This document shows, piece after piece, positions 62,718-64,000 of a stretch of DNA of 64,000 nucleotides. The stretch is taken from assembly GCF_001637325.1 (NCBI RefSeq), contig NZ_LRXL01000053.1, forward strand, positions 1-64,000, given 5' to 3'. Each line of letters begins with the position of its first letter. Positions within the stretch are counted from its first letter, which is position 1. A program made the translations under genes and the position numbers. The notes under the pieces were generated by a model. It saw only the letters and a list, made by a program, of their open reading frames with translations. It searched no databases and was not told the DNA's origin. The stretch is from Cochleicola gelatinilyticus (GTDB taxonomy: Bacteria; Bacteroidota; Bacteroidia; Flavobacteriales; Flavobacteriaceae).

Positions 62718-64000
62718 ATGAATATCCGATTCCTTATTTTTTTTCTTGTCGCTTCTATATCTTTTGCCCAAGACTATCAAGTTGATCTATCATATTATCT
62801 CCCTCAAGACGTCACTTATAATCCAAGCATTCCAACCCCAAAAAGTGTTATAAAGCATGAGGTTGGAGACTGGCACGTTACACACGATAAACTTGTGCAA
62901 TATATGTATGCACTTTCTAAATCTTCTGAAAGAATTACTATAGAAGACAGAGGAACCACCTTCGAAGGACGTCCATTGCTATTGCTTACCATAACCGCAC
63001 CTTCAAATCACTCACAAATTGAAACCATTCAAAAACAACATATTGCCTTAACCGAAGCAAACAATAATTCGATCGCTACAGCAGAAATGCCATTAGTTGT
63101 ATACCAAGGTTTTTCCATTCACGGAAATGAACCCAGCGGCTCTAACGCTGCCCTTGCGGTTGCCTATTATCTGGCTGCTGCGCAGGGTCCAAAGATCGAT
63201 GAGCTATTACAGAATACCGTGATCTTGTTCGATCCTGCATTTAATCCCGACGGATTGCAACGGTTTGCTTATTGGGCAAACATGCACAAGTCTAAAAACA
63301 TCAACCCCGATCCTAACGACAGAGAATACGATGAGATCTGGCCGGGCGGTCGTACCAACCATTATTGGTTCGACATGAATCGCGACTGGCTTCCTGTTCA
63401 ACTTCCAGAAAGTCGTGCGCGTATTGCAACTTTTCATAAATGGTATCCTAATATTTTAACCGATCATCATGAAATGGGAACGAACTCAAGTTTTTTCTTT
63501 CAACCGGGAATTCCTTCGCGAACCCACCCGCTAACACCTACTAAAAACCAAAAACTTACAGGAGCTATAGGTAAATTTCATGCAAATGCGTTCGATAAAA
63601 TTGGTAGTTTTTATTACACCGAAGAAGATTACGACGATTTTTACTACGGAAAAGGATCTACCTTTCCAGACATTAACGGAAGCATTGGAATTCTTTTCGA
63701 ACAAGGCTCTTCGCGTGGACATGCGCAAGAAAGTAATAACGGCATACTTACTTTTCCGTTTACTATTAGAAATCAGTTTACGGCAGCGCTATCTACTCTA
63801 GAAGCTGGTGTTTCGTTACGCACGCAACTACTCGATTACCAAAAAGAGTTCTTTAATAACGCTTCTAAAGAAGCAGCAACTGGAGGAAGTATAATTTTCG
63901 GGGATGAAAAAGATGCCTCGAAGGTTTTTCATCTCGCTGAAATCTTAGAACGTCATAAAATTTCGTTTCACGAACTAAAGCAGGATGCTTCAGTAAACGG
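62718..64000 (+). CDS. Zinc carboxypeptidase (M14), partial at the window end
   Basis: Open from the ATG at 62718 to the last base, so at least 427 residues and incomplete at the 3' end. Signal peptide 'MNIRFLIFFLVASISFAQ'. M14 metal motif HxxE is 'SIHGNEPSGSNAAL' (H135, E138), and the third ligand is one of the paired His in 'LTDHHEMGTNSS' (about 250-251). 'FDPAFNPDGLQRFAYW' and 'WFDMNRDW' supply the substrate-binding Asn-Arg type residues. Exported; large M14 proteins of this kind in flavobacteria often carry C-terminal extra domains, here beyond the window. Confidence 0.9.
   Translation, partial: MNIRFLIFFLVASISFAQDYQVDLSYYLPQDVTYNPSIPTPKSVIKHEVGDWHVTHDKLVQYMYALSKSSERITIEDRGTTFEGRPLLLLTITAPSNHSQIETIQKQHIALTEANNNSIATAEMPLVVYQGFSIHGNEPSGSNAALAVAYYLAAAQGPKIDELLQNTVILFDPAFNPDGLQRFAYWANMHKSKNINPDPNDREYDEIWPGGRTNHYWFDMNRDWLPVQLPESRARIATFHKWYPNILTDHHEMGTNSSFFFQPGIPSRTHPLTPTKNQKLTGAIGKFHANAFDKIGSFYYTEEDYDDFYYGKGSTFPDINGSIGILFEQGSSRGHAQESNNGILTFPFTIRNQFTAALSTLEAGVSLRTQLLDYQKEFFNNASKEAATGGSIIFGDEKDASKVFHLAEILERHKISFHELKQDASVN

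Overview
The window is chromosomal DNA from a member of the Bacteroidota, almost certainly a (probably marine) Flavobacteriaceae species. The evidence is low G+C, promoters of the Bacteroidetes type (TTG, a spacer of about 20 bp, then TAnnTTTG) in front of many genes, split transketolase subunits, a carotenoid (zeaxanthin-type) cluster, a TonB receptor/imelysin iron operon, DUF1573, PUR/DUF3276 and long NusB proteins, and 'VGIGTTNP' secreted proteins. I do not assign a genus.

Layout. 1-3.7 kb: thrS-infC-rpmI-rplT translation operon; infC has no usable ATG at its true N-terminus and appears to start at AUA. 3.7-16.7 kb: housekeeping genes: an OmpA-family protein, a secreted conserved protein, dnaB, accA, tgt-LptF/G permease-EamA operon, split transketolase, an FKBP-like lipoprotein, an S4 protein, a phosphoribosyltransferase and aroK. 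16.9-17.2 kb: tRNA-Lys(UUU) and tRNA-Leu(GAG). 17.14-17.58 kb: three tandem units of about 140 bp, each beginning with a copy of the tRNA-Leu 3' end. 17.9-22.8 kb: an A/T-rich five-gene operon (KTSC protein, stand-alone WYL domain, Rad50-like zinc-hook ATPase, two-TM coiled-coil protein, PD-(D/E)XK nuclease), which I consider the most likely undescribed system, probably anti-phage or anti-plasmid. 22.8-24.5 kb: a cyanophycinase-like lipoprotein gene between two similar intergenic elements. 24.6-28.1 kb: a DUF2130 nuclease-like protein, an FAD monooxygenase fused to a DnaJ-type zinc finger, and a small lipoprotein.

28.2-32.8 kb: carotenoid cluster (MerR/CarH-like regulator, crtI, crtB, crtZ, CrtYcd-type cyclase) with an inverted repeat over the crtI promoter. 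32.8-36.7 kb: TlpA-like thioredoxin, a tiny membrane-peptide ORF, a C1q-like secreted protein, aconitase. 37-42.2 kb: MoxR ATPase with three parvulin/SurA-type periplasmic chaperone genes. 42.3-44.8 kb: a small conserved protein, an OmpH/Skp-like protein, guaB. 44.9-51.2 kb: an operon of DUF4856, imelysin, HTTM and TonB-receptor genes; two similar 25-bp palindromes bracket its promoter, suggesting iron control. 51.3-64 kb: haem-binding protein, 5'-nucleotidase, HMG-CoA lyase, LysE exporter, pyrD, pepT, yajC-DUF1573-nusB, leucine dehydrogenase, ABC exporter, PUR protein and a zinc carboxypeptidase cut by the window end.

No integrase, transposase, CRISPR array, rRNA or replication origin was recognised. 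All promoter calls rest on motif matching by eye; family calls rest on recognised motifs and overall protein character, not on database searches.
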